A stretch of DNA of 64,000 bases from the NCBI GenBank assembly GCA_024742995.1, contig JANSXK010000001.1:212721-276720 (forward strand), written 5' to 3'. Below are positions 1 to 9,834 of the stretch, one piece after another (the stretch's first letter is position 1; each line of letters opens with the position of its first letter). The notes below the pieces were generated by a model. It saw nothing but the letters and a program-made list of their open reading frames with translations. It was not told the DNA's origin and did not search any database. Both the position numbers and the translations under genes were made by a program. This DNA is from Gammaproteobacteria bacterium. GTDB lineage: Bacteria > Pseudomonadota > Gammaproteobacteria > Legionellales > Legionellaceae.

Positions 1-708
1 CTCGTTGTAAGGCAATATCCGACGTTTTTCGACAATAGGCGCATAACCTGACAAGAAATGATCACCCACACTCTTCGTGAAATCAAAACTATGCTTAAAA
101 CTTTTTTCATTAAAATCATCAAAAAACAGGCCGCCTATACCGCGTGCTTCTTCGCGATGTTTAAGATAAAAGTATTCGTCACACCATGCCTTGAATCGTG
201 GATATAATTCTGCACCATATGGATCGCAAGCTGCTTTGGCATTCAAATGCCAATCCCGACAATCTTCTTCAAAACCATAATAAGGGGTGAGATCAAAACC
301 ACCACCAAACCACCAAATAGGCTGTGCATCCGCTTTCTCAGCAATAAAAAATCGGACATTGGCATGTACGGTAGGAACAAAAGGATTATGAGGGTGTATC
401 ACCAAAGATACCCCTAGCGCCGTGAACTTACGTCCTGCTAGTTCGGGGCGTGCCGCGGTTGCTGACGGCGGTAAATGATCACCCTGCACATGCGAGAAAT
501 TAACCCCCGCTTTTTCAAATACCGCCCCACCTTGCATCACACACGAATGCCCGCCGCCACCTTCTGATCGTTGCCAAACATCGCTGATAAATTTATTTTG
601 ACCATCCAACGCTTCGATGCCCTGACAAATGCGCGCTTGAAGATCGAGCAAGTATAGTTTGACCAATTCAACCGCGTTTTGTGGCATATTAAACAAGTTG
701 TCAATCAT
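1..708 (-). CDS. hemF: Oxygen-dependent coproporphyrinogen III oxidase, C-terminus cut by window edge
   Basis: Aerobic oxidative decarboxylation of coproporphyrinogen III to protoporphyrinogen IX in heme synthesis, a soluble dimeric enzyme. Reading leftwards from ATG at 708, an open frame of 236 codons runs off the left edge. It contains the hallmark stretches of the family: an N-terminal part with [10 protein letters not shown] and [16 protein letters not shown], then [30 protein letters not shown] and [11 protein letters not shown]. The full protein is usually about 300 residues, so roughly 60 residues are missing to the left. A TAGGATG ribosome-binding site precedes the start. It diverges from dusA across a 63-bp gap that holds a perfect palindrome. 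Confidence 0.95.
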   Translation of the reverse strand, partial: MIDNLFNMPQNAVELVKLYLLDLQARICQGIEALDGQNKFISDVWQRSEGGGGHSCVMQGGAVFEKAGVNFSHVQGDHLPPSATAARPELAGRKFTALGVSLVIHPHNPFVPTVHANVRFFIAEKADAQPIWWFGGGFDLTPYYGFEEDCRDWHLNAKAACDPYGAELYPRFKAWCDEYFYLKHREEARGIGGLFFDDFNEKSFKHSFDFTKSVGDHFLSGYAPIVEKRRILPYNE

Positions 709-736
709 TTCAACATCCTATACAATAGCAAACGTT

Positions 737-750
737 ACTTCGCGCGAAGT
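737..750. promoter_or_regulatory. 14-bp perfect palindrome between hemF and dusA
   Basis: ACTTCGCGCGAAGT is its own reverse complement and lies in the short gap between two divergent genes. TATAAC at 750-755 could be a -10 box for dusA, and the complement of 748-753 (TATACT) a -10 box for hemF, so the dyad overlaps or abuts both putative promoters. That placement suits an operator, but no regulator is identified. Confidence 0.4.
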
Positions 751-771
751 ATAACATATGAGCGTAATTTT

Positions 772-1764
772 ATGACCCATCCACACAAGTTACCACTGTC
801 TATTGCCCCGATGATTGATTGGACGAATACCCATTTTCGGATCATGATGCGAAGCGTAGCGCCTCGGGCACTTCTTTACACAGAAATGCAAACCCCACCC
901 GCGATTGTGCATAACCCCAAGCGCTGTTTGTATTTTTCAGAAATAGAACATCCTTTGGCCCTACAATTAGGGGGCGCGGATGCCAAAAGCTTGGTTATAG
1001 CAGCGCAGAAAGCAGAAGATTTAGGGTATGCAGAAATCAATCTCAATCTGGGATGTCCCAGTGATCGGGTACAATCTGGACGTTTTGGTGCCTGTTTGAT
1101 GACAGAACCTGATCATGTCGCGCATCTGATACAAGCGCTTAAACAAGCCGTCAAAATCCCGGTAACCGCGAAAACAAGAATTGGAATTGATCATCAAGAT
1201 GATTACGAATTTTTTGCTAGTTTTTGTCACCGATTGGTTGAGGCCGGCTGTGATAAATTAATCATTCACGCCCGCAAAGCCTGGTTGCGTGGTTTAAGTC
1301 CCAAACAAAACCGTACCATTCCCCCTATACAATATGACTATGTCTACCGTATTAAAAAGACGTTACCGCAGATACCGATAACCATCAATGGTAATATTTC
1401 ACATCTGGCTAACATCCATGAGCATTTATTGCGAGTAGATGGTGTGATGTTAGGACGATTAGCTTGTGACAACCCTTATGCGATTGCAGAGATTCATCAT
1501 GGATTGTATCCAGATATGCCGTTAAAATCACGTTATGAAATCGCAAAAGACTATTGTGATTACGTCAGATCTATACAAGATCAATCCGTGCCGCTGAGTA
1601 TTCTACTTAAGCCATTACTCAATATTGCACACGGTTTACCAAACTCACGTCTATGGAAACAACAATTGATGCAGATGCAACAACATAAAACGCATCTTCG
1701 ACTAGAAGATGCATTAGACTATTTACTGGCTATTGAAGATCAAAGTACCGATTGTTCTATCTAA
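772..1764 (+). CDS. dusA: tRNA-dihydrouridine synthase A
   Basis: FMN enzyme that reduces uridine to dihydrouridine in the D-loop of tRNAs. The 330-residue protein has the Dus TIM-barrel pattern: IAPMIDWTNTHFR near the N-terminus, NLNLGCPSDRVQSGRFGACLM with the expected catalytic cysteine in GACLM, then IIHARKAWLRGLSPKQNR, INGNI and GVMLGRLAC. The RKAWLxGLSPKxNR stretch is typical of DusA rather than DusB or DusC. I chose ATG 772 because the longer frame upstream would run through the hemF promoter region and conserved similarity begins at HPHKLPLSIAPM. Its last 8 bp overlap the convergent gene at 1757. Confidence 0.93.
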   Translation: MTHPHKLPLSIAPMIDWTNTHFRIMMRSVAPRALLYTEMQTPPAIVHNPKRCLYFSEIEHPLALQLGGADAKSLVIAAQKAEDLGYAEINLNLGCPSDRVQSGRFGACLMTEPDHVAHLIQALKQAVKIPVTAKTRIGIDHQDDYEFFASFCHRLVEAGCDKLIIHARKAWLRGLSPKQNRTIPPIQYDYVYRIKKTLPQIPITINGNISHLANIHEHLLRVDGVMLGRLACDNPYAIAEIHHGLYPDMPLKSRYEIAKDYCDYVRSIQDQSVPLSILLKPLLNIAHGLPNSRLWKQQLMQMQQHKTHLRLEDALDYLLAIEDQSTDCSI

Positions 1765-2605
1765 TTGGTTTGAAAGAAACATTCGAAAGTTTATCCAATC
1801 TTGCCTGTAAAGCATCTCGGTTTGCTTTGTGTATCGCTGATTCCTCAAAGAACTTTTTAGGAGATTCTGGCCGCTGATTTTCATCTCCTAGAACCTCATC
1901 AGCTTTTCTCTTTCCTGTAAAATTAAACCTAGGGTATGGCGCTCTTTCATTCTGTTTCCCCTTGATCGGTCTTGAATATCTCGTAACTGAGTCAATATGA
2001 TCTGTTGTTGCGCTTTCGTTGGTATCACGTATCGTAAGTGGTCGAGTGTTTTGAATTTTCGAACATTCATTAGACAAATTCGTCACGAAATCGGATAGAG
2101 CAACTCTAGAATAAACGCCGATTGTATCATTGCCATGCGTTACTGTAATCTCATCATCAAAATTAGCTTGACACAAATCAAGAATCATTAACGGCCAAAC
2201 CAAACTAGATAAATCAGTAGAATAATCATTACAACTATTCAGTATCTTAGTAATTTTACCAGAACCATCCTCAGATAAAACAATATATCCAGCAGCAATA
2301 CAATCTTTTTCCTTCGTCATTTCTCGATGTTGTGCAAATTGGTGCGAAGGTCTCTCATGATTGGCCAAAGTTAATTGATAGTTACTATCTACTACAAAGC
2401 GAAGCATATGATCATCTTGTGAATCAAAGTCAATGTTGCTCAGTGCTGTGATAGGATAAAGAGGAATATGCTGCCCATACATTGCAATTTTATACTCCCG
2501 TTTTTGATCCATTACTTCTGGACCAGGGGTGAATGCAGGCACGGCCTCCGTTTGCAAGCGCTCAAGGAAAGTTTCATGTAACTGTTCCAAAGGTCTGTTT
2601 TGCAT
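1757..2605 (-). CDS. Orphan protein, possible secreted effector
   Basis: A 282-residue protein without signal peptide or membrane segment, and no family I can name with confidence. The middle (about residues 95-125) reads AAGYIVLSEDGSGKITKILN followed by SCNDYST. This resembles a short pattern of the type GEIxxDxxGxIxxINNxSGHY that I recall from Legionella and Coxiella-like orphan proteins. The C-terminal third is basic and polar (GKRKADEV, ESPKKFFEES), suggesting a flexible tail. It is convergent with dusA, overlapping it by 8 bp, and stands alone. An effector role is only inference from this pattern and the context. Confidence 0.6.
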   Translation of the reverse strand: MQNRPLEQLHETFLERLQTEAVPAFTPGPEVMDQKREYKIAMYGQHIPLYPITALSNIDFDSQDDHMLRFVVDSNYQLTLANHERPSHQFAQHREMTKEKDCIAAGYIVLSEDGSGKITKILNSCNDYSTDLSSLVWPLMILDLCQANFDDEITVTHGNDTIGVYSRVALSDFVTNLSNECSKIQNTRPLTIRDTNESATTDHIDSVTRYSRPIKGKQNERAPYPRFNFTGKRKADEVLGDENQRPESPKKFFEESAIHKANRDALQARLDKLSNVSFKPIR

Positions 2606-2804
2606 AATATATTGCTCTCATGAATTAAAAAAGGCCATTGTACTGGTTTATATAAGATCATTATAGTCTTTTTTATTCTGAAAAGATCAAAATATTTGTT
2701 TTGAGATCCAAATATGTCCACTGATATTAAAAACCCTCTCAAGTTGACAGTTTTTGATTTGTCGACTAGGATTCAACACTTCTTTAAGAAAAGCACGGCT
2801 CACT

Positions 2805-4646
2805 ATGATCAAATTACCGGTGATTGTTGGATTCGGCGGGATGAATGCATCAGGTCGAAGTTCAGGCTCACATGGCTATAAACGCATGGTGTGCGATGCA
2901 TTATCCACCTCTGAGATAGAACCCACTTGGCAAGATTTATCGCACCGTATGGGATTGCATACAGAAAAAACCATCTCTGCTTCTAGCATTGATGCCATCA
3001 AAAACAGAACACTGATCAGACGTATTACAAACTTTGACCCCGACCATGTGCTATGTCATCATAAAGCCTCGTTAGAACCCCGTGATCACCCTGCTTCTTT
3101 GATATTAAAGCACCATAAACTCTCTCAAACCCTAGCCGAACAAAGTCAAATCACTGATTTACCAGAAGCCATGATTCGAGCACAATTTAAAGGGCCGCTC
3201 CCTCTTTTAATCCCAGACACAAAAAAATCAGATGTTTCTAGTGCTGGGGAAATTCCAAATGGTTTTGATCCCACGCAACTGTACAACTCACATCATCATC
3301 CTCGAGGATTAAGCTTATCTATTTATGCCGCATCTGATACCCTGAATTCTCTAGGATTTGAATGGGATGAGATCTTAAAGCACATCAAACCCGATGATGT
3401 GGCCGTCTACGCAGGTTCTGGTTTGTCTCAAGTAGATGAAAACTCATTGGGAGGCTTGTTTCGCCAGCCCCTATGCGGCAATCGAGCAAACTCCAAAATG
3501 ATGCCTCTTTCTTTAGCAGAAATGCCAGCAGATTTTATCAATAGCTATGTTATTAATAGTGTGGGCAGTACAGGGAATAATGTCGGGGCATGCGCCTCTT
3601 TTTTATATAATCTACGTCAAGGCTGTCAAGAAATTCAATATGGCAAAACCAAAGTAGCCATTGTTGGTAATGCAGAAGCACCGGTGGTCTTCGATATTAT
3701 CGAAGGCTTTCGCGTCATGGGCGCTTTAGCGACGGACGAAAGTCTACGTATCTTAGATAAGTCAGATGATGCCAATCATCAACGTGCTTGCCGGCCATTC
3801 TCTAGCAATTCTGGCTTTACATTGGCAGAATCAGCCCAATTTTTCGTATTAATGGATGCTGAGTTAGCACTTGAAATGGGAGCAACCATTTATGGTGCAG
3901 TGCCTGAAACTTTTATCAATGCTGATGGCAATAAAAAATCCATTGCCAGTCCGGGCGTGGGAAATTATATCACGGTCGCCAAGGCTGCTGCCTTAGCAAA
4001 GGCCATGTTAGGCCAAACCGGATTACAAAATACTTATGTGCAAGCACATGGCACCGGAACACCGCAAAACCGAACCACAGAAAGCCATATTTTAAATGAA
4101 GTCGCCAAAACCTTTGGTTTAGAAGATTGGACAGTATCTGCCATTAAATCTTACGTTGGTCATTCCATCAGTGTGGCTGGTGGCGATCAATTGACAGCCA
4201 GTCTTGGCGTTTGGCAATATGGCTGGATCCCTGGAATTAAAACCATCGATCATATCGCTGATGATGTGCAATGCTCTCATTTAAACATTTTGATGGATCA
4301 TCTGTCCGTTGATCCCAAAAAGCTGGATGCAGTACTGATTAATTCAAAAGGTTTTGGTGGTAATAACGCAACCTCTCTCGTATTATCTCCGCAACAAACC
4401 ATGACCATGCTCACCCAACGCTATGGCCAAGCCAAGATTAAAACATATTGGCATAAAAACGAGAAAATAACCGCACGTCAAGCCGAGGTTGATGCCCAAA
4501 CTTGCCAAGGCAATGAACGTATCATTTATAATTTCGGTCAAACTGTGATGGACCCAACAGATGTCACCATGACACCTGAAAGCATTCGTTTATCCGAGTT
4601 TGCAGAAGCCATTACTTTGCCTATGGTGAATCCTTACGCACTTTGA
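2805..4646 (+). CDS. fabY: Beta-ketoacyl-ACP synthase, FabY type
   Basis: Long (613-residue) stand-alone ketosynthase matching the FabY family described in Pseudomonas, which starts fatty-acid synthesis by condensing acetyl-CoA with malonyl-ACP in place of FabH. The N-terminus LPVIVGFGGMNASGRSSGSH and the extra ~180 residues before the core are characteristic. Catalytic residues are visible: Cys263 in NNVGACAS, His415 in QAHGTGTPQNRT and His453 in SYVGHSISVAGG, plus a GFGGNNAT glycine loop. ATG 2805 is preferred over an upstream in-frame codon at 2754 because similarity begins at IKLPVIVGFGG. It precedes secA by 93 bp in the same direction. It is unlikely to be part of the distant NRPS-PKS pathway. 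Confidence 0.85.
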   Translation: MIKLPVIVGFGGMNASGRSSGSHGYKRMVCDALSTSEIEPTWQDLSHRMGLHTEKTISASSIDAIKNRTLIRRITNFDPDHVLCHHKASLEPRDHPASLILKHHKLSQTLAEQSQITDLPEAMIRAQFKGPLPLLIPDTKKSDVSSAGEIPNGFDPTQLYNSHHHPRGLSLSIYAASDTLNSLGFEWDEILKHIKPDDVAVYAGSGLSQVDENSLGGLFRQPLCGNRANSKMMPLSLAEMPADFINSYVINSVGSTGNNVGACASFLYNLRQGCQEIQYGKTKVAIVGNAEAPVVFDIIEGFRVMGALATDESLRILDKSDDANHQRACRPFSSNSGFTLAESAQFFVLMDAELALEMGATIYGAVPETFINADGNKKSIASPGVGNYITVAKAAALAKAMLGQTGLQNTYVQAHGTGTPQNRTTESHILNEVAKTFGLEDWTVSAIKSYVGHSISVAGGDQLTASLGVWQYGWIPGIKTIDHIADDVQCSHLNILMDHLSVDPKKLDAVLINSKGFGGNNATSLVLSPQQTMTMLTQRYGQAKIKTYWHKNEKITARQAEVDAQTCQGNERIIYNFGQTVMDPTDVTMTPESIRLSEFAEAITLPMVNPYAL

Positions 4647-4739
4647 GACTTTTCGTCGTCCAGGAAATCAAATTTCTGATGGTATTTCCCCACGATTTTT
4701 AGTACATTAGACTTCTTTAAAAATACTTGCTCGAGACTT

Positions 4740-7439
4740 ATGCTCAATACTTTCATTAAAAAAATCTTCGGCAGTCGTAATGACAGAATATTACAACGCC
4801 TTGGAAAAACTGTTCAAACCATTAATGCATTAGAACCTGCGATGCAAGCACTCAGTGATAGTGATTTGGCGGCCAAAACAGACGAATTTAGAGGCCGTAT
4901 GGAGAAAGGCGAAACTTTAGATCAGCTCCTTCCTGAAGCGTTTGCCGTGGTGCGTGAAGTATCACAACGTACCCTAGGATTGCGTCATTTTGATGTGCAA
5001 TTGATTGGGGGAATTGTTTTACATGAAGGTAAAATCGCTGAGCAACGTACTGGCGAAGGTAAAACCTTGCTCGGTACCCTACCTGCTTATTTGAATGCAC
5101 TCTCTGGCCATGGCGTTCATATCGTGACGGTCAATGACTATTTGGCCAAACGAGACAGCGAGTGGAAAAGACCCATTTTTGAATTCTTAGGCATGACTGT
5201 AGGCGTGGTTTACCCAGATATGCCTTTCGCAGATAAAAAATCCGCATACCAATGCGACATTGTCTATGCGACCAACAATGAGCTTGGCTTTGATTATTTG
5301 CGTGATAATATGGCCTTCAGTCTTGAAGACAAAGTGCAACAAGAATTACATTTTGCCATCATTGATGAAGTAGATTCTATTTTAATCGATGAAGCGCGTA
5401 CCCCACTTATCATTTCTGGTGCTGCAGAAGACAGCTCGGCGTTATACAGAAAAATCAATACACTGATTCCCAAATTGGTTCCTCAACAAGAAGAAGGCGA
5501 CCAAGGACATTACACAATTGATGAAAAACAAAAACAAGCCTATTTGACTGAAGATGGGCATCAATTTATTGAGGAATTATTGGCTGAGAATGATTTGCTA
5601 CAAGCTGGTGACAGTTTATACCATGCCAGCAATATTTTGCTCATGCATCACATCACAGCTGCCCTGCGGGCACATACCATGTATAACCGTGATGTCGAAT
5701 ATATTGTCCAAGATAATCAGGTCGTCATTGTTGATGAACATACTGGTCGTACCATGCCTGGTCGACGTTGGTCTGATGGCCTTCACCAAGCCGTAGAAGC
5801 CAAAGAAGACGTGCCAATTCAAAATGAAAACCAAACTTTAGCTTCTATTACGTTCCAAAACTTCTTTAGACTCTATCAAAAACTATCCGGCATGACCGGC
5901 ACCGCAGATACGGAAGCTTTTGAGTTTCAGCAAATTTATAATTTAGAAGTGGTGGTCATTCCTACCAATCGCCCCATGATAAGACAGGATCAATCTGATT
6001 TGGTGTATTTAACACAAGAAGATAAATATAACGCAGTGATTGACGACATACGTGCGAGCACAGCTAAAAACCAACCTGTATTGGTTGGTACTGCTTCTAT
6101 CGAAACATCGGAGTTACTCAGTCATCTTCTGACCAAAGCTAAAATCAGACACCAAGTCTTGAATGCCAAATTTCATGAAAAAGAAGCGCATATCATTGCT
6201 GAGGCAGGACGTCCTGGTATCGTCACCATCGCAACCAATATGGCTGGCCGTGGTACTGATATCGTATTGGGCGGTAGTTTGAAAGCAGAATTGGCAAAAT
6301 TACCAGAAGATGCGTCTGAATCACAAATTGCAACCATTAAAACAGAATGGCAAACCCGACATGATGCGGTATTGCAAGCTGGCGGCTTACGTATCATTGG
6401 TTCAGAGCGCCATGAATCTCGCCGTATCGACAATCAATTACGCGGCCGCTCAGGTCGTCAAGGTGATCCTGGTAGTACCCGTTTCTATTTGTCCTTAGAT
6501 GATAATTTGATGCGTATTTTCGCCTCTGAACGTGTCGCCAACATCATGCGTCGTTTGGGCATGCAGCCCGGGGAACCGATTGAGCACAATTTGGTAACCA
6601 AAGCCATTGAAAATGCCCAACGCAAATTAGAAGGACATCACTTTGATATCCGTAAGCAATTGCTTGGCTATGACAATGTTGCTAATGATCAACGCAAAGT
6701 GATTTATTCACAACGTGCCACAATTATGGCCATGCCTGATCCGCATATTGCTATTGAATCTATGTGCACTGATGTGGTTGAAAACATCGTCAATCACTTC
6801 ATTCCACCACAAAGCATGGAAGATCAATGGGATATTCAAGGTCTGACCACTGCATTAGAGGAAGATTTTCGTCTTCAAGTCCCAATTCAACAATGGTGTG
6901 ATGAAGATCATGCCATTCAAGCGGAACAAATCAAAGATCAACTGACGCGAACATTTCAGACTTGTTTCCAAGAAAAATCTGAGCAATTGGGCGAAGCCAT
7001 GATGCAGTCCTTTGAAAAATCGATTATTTTACAAACCCTAGATAATCAATGGCGTGAGCATTTGGCAACGATGGATCATTTACGCCAAGGTATTCATCTA
7101 CGTGGCTATGCCCAAAAAGATCCGAAACAAGAATACAAGCGTGAATCTTTCGAGCTCTTCACTGCCATGCTAGAAACATTAAAATATGACATTATCAAAT
7201 TGATAACGTCGGTGGAAATCTCTTCTGAAGCCGATTTGGAGCAAGTAGAAGCACAACGCCGTGCTGATGCAGCAATGAAATTAGAATTAATTCATGATGA
7301 TTTGCATGCAGAAGAACAAGCATCAGATCCTGCTGCTACGGTCACATTTAGGCATGATGAAAAGAAAATTGGCCGTAATGATCCCTGTCACTGCCAATCA
7401 GGTAAAAAATACAAGCACTGCCACGGACGTTTGGGATGA
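4740..7439 (+). CDS. secA: Preprotein translocase ATPase
   Basis: Motor ATPase that drives unfolded preproteins through SecYEG. The 899-residue length is normal. Visible motifs: Walker A RTGEGKT (residues 103-109, with AEQ where many SecAs have AEM), [24 protein letters not shown], the DEAD-type [40 protein letters not shown], and a C-terminal zinc-binding SEC-C tail ([18 protein letters not shown]) used for SecB and phospholipid contact. The stop codon overlaps the mutT start in an ATGA, so the two genes are translationally coupled, an arrangement common in gammaproteobacteria. Confidence 0.98.
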   Translation: MLNTFIKKIFGSRNDRILQRLGKTVQTINALEPAMQALSDSDLAAKTDEFRGRMEKGETLDQLLPEAFAVVREVSQRTLGLRHFDVQLIGGIVLHEGKIAEQRTGEGKTLLGTLPAYLNALSGHGVHIVTVNDYLAKRDSEWKRPIFEFLGMTVGVVYPDMPFADKKSAYQCDIVYATNNELGFDYLRDNMAFSLEDKVQQELHFAIIDEVDSILIDEARTPLIISGAAEDSSALYRKINTLIPKLVPQQEEGDQGHYTIDEKQKQAYLTEDGHQFIEELLAENDLLQAGDSLYHASNILLMHHITAALRAHTMYNRDVEYIVQDNQVVIVDEHTGRTMPGRRWSDGLHQAVEAKEDVPIQNENQTLASITFQNFFRLYQKLSGMTGTADTEAFEFQQIYNLEVVVIPTNRPMIRQDQSDLVYLTQEDKYNAVIDDIRASTAKNQPVLVGTASIETSELLSHLLTKAKIRHQVLNAKFHEKEAHIIAEAGRPGIVTIATNMAGRGTDIVLGGSLKAELAKLPEDASESQIATIKTEWQTRHDAVLQAGGLRIIGSERHESRRIDNQLRGRSGRQGDPGSTRFYLSLDDNLMRIFASERVANIMRRLGMQPGEPIEHNLVTKAIENAQRKLEGHHFDIRKQLLGYDNVANDQRKVIYSQRATIMAMPDPHIAIESMCTDVVENIVNHFIPPQSMEDQWDIQGLTTALEEDFRLQVPIQQWCDEDHAIQAEQIKDQLTRTFQTCFQEKSEQLGEAMMQSFEKSIILQTLDNQWREHLATMDHLRQGIHLRGYAQKDPKQEYKRESFELFTAMLETLKYDIIKLITSVEISSEADLEQVEAQRRADAAMKLELIHDDLHAEEQASDPAATVTFRHDEKKIGRNDPCHCQSGKKYKHCHGRLG

Positions 7440-7813
7440 AAGTTGCTGTGGCGGTGATTTTTGATGAAAAAAAAAGAATCTTAATCACCCAACGTGCCGC
7501 AAATATTCCGAGTGGTGGCTTATGGGAATTTCCAGGTGGAAAATTAGAGCCTGACGAAAGCCCCGAAGCAGCCCTGATTCGAGAAGTCAAAGAAGAAGTC
7601 AATTTGGACGTGGTGCAATATCGATTCATATCCCAAATAGACGAGCAACGCGCGCAACATACCTTATCTTTATTTGTGTTTTTTGTTCATCAATTTCATG
7701 GTAAAGCCATCCGTCGCGAGTCACAACAAGATTTGCTTTGGGTAGAAACCACTGAACTCAGTCAATTTCAGTTTCCACCTACCAATCAAAAAATATTGAC
7801 CTGGATATCTTAA
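7436..7813 (+). CDS. mutT: MutT-like 8-oxo-dGTP diphosphatase
   Basis: A 125-residue Nudix hydrolase that removes oxidised dGTP from the nucleotide pool and so prevents A:T to C:G transversions. The Nudix box is complete: [18 protein letters not shown] followed by KEEVNL fits GX5EX7REUXEEXGU except that the second-last glycine position is asparagine. WEFPGGKLE and the terminal LLWVETTEL are as in MutT. Its start overlaps the secA stop by 4 bp. Confidence 0.92.
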   Translation: MKVAVAVIFDEKKRILITQRAANIPSGGLWEFPGGKLEPDESPEAALIREVKEEVNLDVVQYRFISQIDEQRAQHTLSLFVFFVHQFHGKAIRRESQQDLLWVETTELSQFQFPPTNQKILTWIS

Positions 7814-7875
7814 AACAATTACACTTCCTCAATTTTTGACTGAATAAATTATATTAACTTAGTGGAGATCAACTG

Positions 7876-8346
7876 ATGTCTGGATTTTTTGCTCGTAAAA
7901 CACTTGCTATTCTAACAACTGGCGCTGCTAATGGTGCTAGGATAGGAACCGCTACTGGAGTCACCCTAGCTGCAATCGGTAATGGCGGCATGACAGCGGC
8001 ATCATTATTGCCTTTGGCAGGATACTGTGCGTTAGGCGGCGCAACGCTAATTATTCCTGCATTGATCTTGCTAAAAGCATCCCAAACAGACCATAAAATG
8101 ATGTCAACAATTACGCTGGGCGTACTCAAAAATCTATTTGCTGTTGGTGTCACTGCAATATCAGCAGGTCTTTTGGGATTAGCTATCATGCCTATGATCA
8201 AAACAGCTGCCCTAATTAGCCTTGGCGTATTTTTACTCAATTTATTAACAGCTAGGGTTGACCGACTAATTCCCCAAAGACCCATGGAGCAAAGAATGGA
8301 TTGTATTGATGATATTAATAACAGCAGAATGCTCTGTTCCATTTAA
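7876..8346 (+). CDS. Small multi-spanning membrane protein, unknown
   Basis: A 156-residue, strongly hydrophobic protein rich in alanine, glycine and leucine with about four likely membrane segments (roughly residues 20-40, 45-68, 80-105 and 108-130). The C-terminal ~25 residues are polar and end near two cysteines. The ribosome-binding site GTGGAGATC sits well in front of ATG 7876, so it is probably translated. I do not recognise a family. It stands between mutT and a repeat-bearing intergenic stretch, with no functional clue from neighbours. Confidence 0.6.
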   Translation: MSGFFARKTLAILTTGAANGARIGTATGVTLAAIGNGGMTAASLLPLAGYCALGGATLIIPALILLKASQTDHKMMSTITLGVLKNLFAVGVTAISAGLLGLAIMPMIKTAALISLGVFLLNLLTARVDRLIPQRPMEQRMDCIDDINNSRMLCSI

Positions 8347-8394
8347 AATGATTGGAGTATTTTCCTTGCTACTCTCGGGAAAGCACATGATCAT

Positions 8395-8429
8395 ACCTGG
8401 ATCCCGCCGCTTGTCCACGGGATCCAGGT
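8395..8429. repeat. Palindromic REP-like element
   Basis: A perfect 12-bp inverted repeat (ACCTGGATCCCG / CGGGATCCAGGT) encloses an 11-nt loop in the 335-bp gap 8347-8681. The 17 bases 8409-8425 match 38628-38644 at 15 positions, so this is probably one copy of a dispersed element. Similar GGATCCCGnGGACAAG palindromes are familiar from intracellular proteobacteria. A second, degraded dyad-like stretch follows at about 8495-8530 (ATGGCTCGCAATGATTGTGAT). No gene is apparent in the gap. Confidence 0.7.
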
Positions 8430-8621
8430 CTCGTACAATCATTGCTAACAAAATGAAGCAATCTAGAGTAGTCTTTGTGTGAGGCATCAGACTGGATTGT
8501 TACGCGATGGCTCGCAATGATTGTGATTAGATCTTGCAGACAATCCGCGAGACGTAGGTATCGAAGCTAAACCATAAGGTTCACGCAAATTACTTCCATC
8601 TAAAATCTATCTCATTCATTC

Positions 8622-8650
8622 TTGTGAAATAGTGCAATCAACAGTATCAT
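8622..8650 (+). promoter_or_regulatory. Putative sigma-70 promoter of dapA
   Basis: TTGTGA and TATCAT are separated by exactly 17 bp and end 31 bp before the dapA start, after the repeat element. dapA itself has an AGGATG ribosome-binding site. Confidence 0.45.
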
Positions 8651-8681
8651 GATGCCCAGGATGTTAAAACTAGGATGATCC

Positions 8682-9566
8682 ATGTTTCATGGTAGTATTG
8701 TTGCCTTAATTACCCCGTTGTTAGACGACAAAGTAGATGTGGAACGTTTGCGTGAATTAGTAGAATTCCATATTCAGCAAGGTACCGATGGTATTGTCGC
8801 AGCTGGCACAACTGGCGAATCAGGCACATTAAACCAAGTAGAACACTTATTGGTCATTAAAACAGTGATCGATCAAGTCAAAGAACGTATCCCCGTAATT
8901 GCAGGTACGGGCAAAAATACCACCAAAGAATGCATTCACCTCACCCAAATAGCAATGGAATTAGGCGCACATGCTGCCTTGATCATGACCCCTGCTTATA
9001 TCAAACCAACCCAAGAGGGCTTGTATCAGCACTATCGTGCCATTGCAAAGGCAGTACCCATGCCAATTATTTTGTACAATGTGCCAGGTAGAACTGCTTG
9101 TGATTTATTGCCTGAAACAGTGGGCCGACTCAGCAGTATTTCTAATATTGTAGGCATCAAAGAAGCTTCAGGTGAATTAAAGCGCCTACAACAATTGTTA
9201 GACATTAACCCTGGTGGCATTGATATTTATAGCGGTGATGATCCCACTGCTGCAGAATGGCTATTAGCAGGTGCTAAAGGCGTGATCTCCGTAACCGCCA
9301 ATGTTGCACCCAAACTGATGGCCGAGCTTTGTGACGCGGCTAAAAATGGCTCTCAAGAACAATGTTTAAGCATTAATACACAATTGATGCCGCTACATCA
9401 ACATTTATTTATAGAATCAAACCCTATTCCCGTAAAATGGGCTGCTTATAAAATGGGATTGATTAATGATGAGATTCGTTTGCCCATGACACGCTTGTCA
9501 GAAACACATCGTGCTTCGTTAGAAGCACTTTTGGTAACCCTGGATTTAATGCGGATCACCGCTTGA
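8682..9566 (+). CDS. dapA: 4-hydroxy-tetrahydrodipicolinate synthase
   Basis: Condenses pyruvate with aspartate-semialdehyde, the first committed step to diaminopimelate and lysine. The 294-residue TIM barrel shows the Schiff-base lysine K160 (VGIKEASGE), Tyr132 (LYNVPGRT) and the GTTGES substrate loop at residues 42-47. Length and motifs are standard. The short lipoprotein gene 12 bp downstream parallels the dapA-bamC pair of enterobacteria. Confidence 0.96.
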   Translation: MFHGSIVALITPLLDDKVDVERLRELVEFHIQQGTDGIVAAGTTGESGTLNQVEHLLVIKTVIDQVKERIPVIAGTGKNTTKECIHLTQIAMELGAHAALIMTPAYIKPTQEGLYQHYRAIAKAVPMPIILYNVPGRTACDLLPETVGRLSSISNIVGIKEASGELKRLQQLLDINPGGIDIYSGDDPTAAEWLLAGAKGVISVTANVAPKLMAELCDAAKNGSQEQCLSINTQLMPLHQHLFIESNPIPVKWAAYKMGLINDEIRLPMTRLSETHRASLEALLVTLDLMRITA

Positions 9567-9578
9567 GAGAGGTCAATA

Positions 9579-9812
9579 GTGAAATTTTTTGTATGTCTAT
9601 TTGGTTTGAGCCTGGGCTTAAGTGGTTGTAATGGATTGTTATCAAATACAGAGTTTGCTAGTAATAATGAGACGCAGTATTTGAAAAGCAAAAATGGCAA
9701 GGACTTGGTCGTAAAACCACCACTAAGTTCTGAGAATATCAGTGATTTTTATCGCTTGCCCAATCAAACCCAAGCAGCTAAAGTGAGTATTAAACCGCCT
9801 ACGGAAAAATAA
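9579..9812 (+). CDS. Short BamC-like lipoprotein
   Basis: A 77-residue lipoprotein starting with GTG 9579 behind a GAGAGAGG ribosome-binding site. The signal sequence ends in the lipobox LSGC (Cys17). The rest carries YLKSKNGKDLVVKPPLS and FYRLPNQTQAAKVSIKPP, which resembles the extended N-terminal region of BamC (YL..., LxVPP, YxIP..., IxPP) that contacts BamD. The two globular helix-grip domains of full BamC are absent. Position directly after dapA, as for bamC in E. coli, supports the link. It could be a minimal BamC or only an unrelated small lipoprotein. Confidence 0.65.
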   Translation: MKFFVCLFGLSLGLSGCNGLLSNTEFASNNETQYLKSKNGKDLVVKPPLSSENISDFYRLPNQTQAAKVSIKPPTEK

Positions 9813-9834
9813 TCACGTAAAAAAAAACAGGACT

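Noticed and set aside
7869..8342. 157-codon frame opposite the small membrane protein
   Set aside because: Nearly the full shadow of the plus-strand gene, which has a good GGAG site and membrane-type sequence; the opposite reading has neither.
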